Below the pieces are notes generated by a model. The model was not told where the DNA came from and made no database searches. It saw nothing but the letters and a program-made list of their open reading frames with translations. From an uncultured Lactobacillaceae bacterium (GTDB taxonomy: Bacteria > Bacillota > Bacilli > Lactobacillales > Lactobacillaceae): 64,000 nucleotides of DNA. The stretch spans positions 16,759 through 80,758 of the forward strand of contig CALYQJ010000009.1 of assembly GCA_945285405.1 (NCBI GenBank). The letters are read 5' to 3'. This document shows positions 63,869-64,000 of the stretch, piece by piece. Within the stretch, counting starts at the first letter, position 1. The number at the start of each line of letters is the position of its first letter. Made by a program: the position numbers and the translations under genes.

Positions 63869-64000
63869 CTCTAATTATCCTTTCTTGTGGGCCACATTTT
63901 ACTCTTTTTTATTCAGAAATCTAGTCCTTAGGTTAATTAAAATCAAATTTAATTAAAAGGCGATTTTTAAAATTGTAACTTTTAATTTTATTTTTAAAAC

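Overview
The window comes from a low-GC Gram-positive bacterium, almost certainly a member of the Lactobacillaceae. The evidence is the AT-rich sequence, strong AGGAGG-type ribosome binding sites, frequent TTG starts (clpX, rnjB, uvrC, the P-type ATPase, the GH38 gene and others), and lactobacillar gene order such as typA-ftsW-ylbG-rsmD-coaD-sepM-comEA-comEC-holA and tig-clpX-engB. The species cannot be fixed from the sequence. No prophage, insertion sequence, CRISPR array or rRNA operon is visible.

Region by region. 1-9.5 kb is a mosaic of short transcription units: xpt (minus), a PspC-like protein, a degenerate shikimate-kinase-like protein, an RmlB-like dehydratase, tag, a four-gene unit with an orphan HNH protein, a degenerate M50-like membrane protein, an HdeD-like protein, a thioesterase and a CPBP protease. 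9.5-9.9 kb holds an intergenic structured RNA of about 300 nt with its own promoter and terminator. 10-20.6 kb is a housekeeping and competence block. 20.7-27.9 kb has rpsT, rpsO, rnjB, tuf, tig, clpX and engB. 28-32.9 kb encodes a 1611-aa secreted GH89 alpha-N-acetylglucosaminidase-type protein with three discoidin-like modules and three C-terminal wall-binding-type repeats, behind a cre-like site. 33-39.5 kb has a 45-aa small protein missed by the ORF track, tRNA-Tyr, a GntR regulator and surface polysaccharide genes. 39.5-48.3 kb has a yybP-ykoY (Mn2+) riboswitch in front of a P2-type ATPase, then obgE, an OatA-like acyltransferase, rnz, an SDR and corA. 48.3-64 kb has CtsR-controlled clpB, an RpiR regulator with a GH38 protein, an ABC exporter, an ABC/two-component export module, an Mbeg1-like hydrolase with a beta-sandwich partner, and uvrC.

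The most unusual signals are these. (1) The GH38 protein at 52200-54764 follows the MngB family closely along its length, yet every zinc ligand, including the catalytic nucleophile position, is replaced (R11, N13, N123, Q333, plus AN for HD at 218-219). It reads as an intact pseudoenzyme paired with a sugar-phosphate-type regulator. (2) The RNA at about 9559-9864 does not match any RNA class I can name. It has extensive helices, a possible 30-codon ORF whose ribosome binding site lies in a helix, and two mutually exclusive hairpins. (3) Two other proteins also keep a family fold but lose catalytic motifs: the shikimate-kinase-like protein (no P-loop lysine) and the M50-like protein (HESGK for HExxH).

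Functionally the window combines core translation, division and proteostasis genes with envelope and glycan functions: secreted GlcNAc-glycan processing, polysaccharide synthesis, cell-wall O-acetylation and antibiotic-type ABC export. All calls are from reading the sequence; no database search was run.
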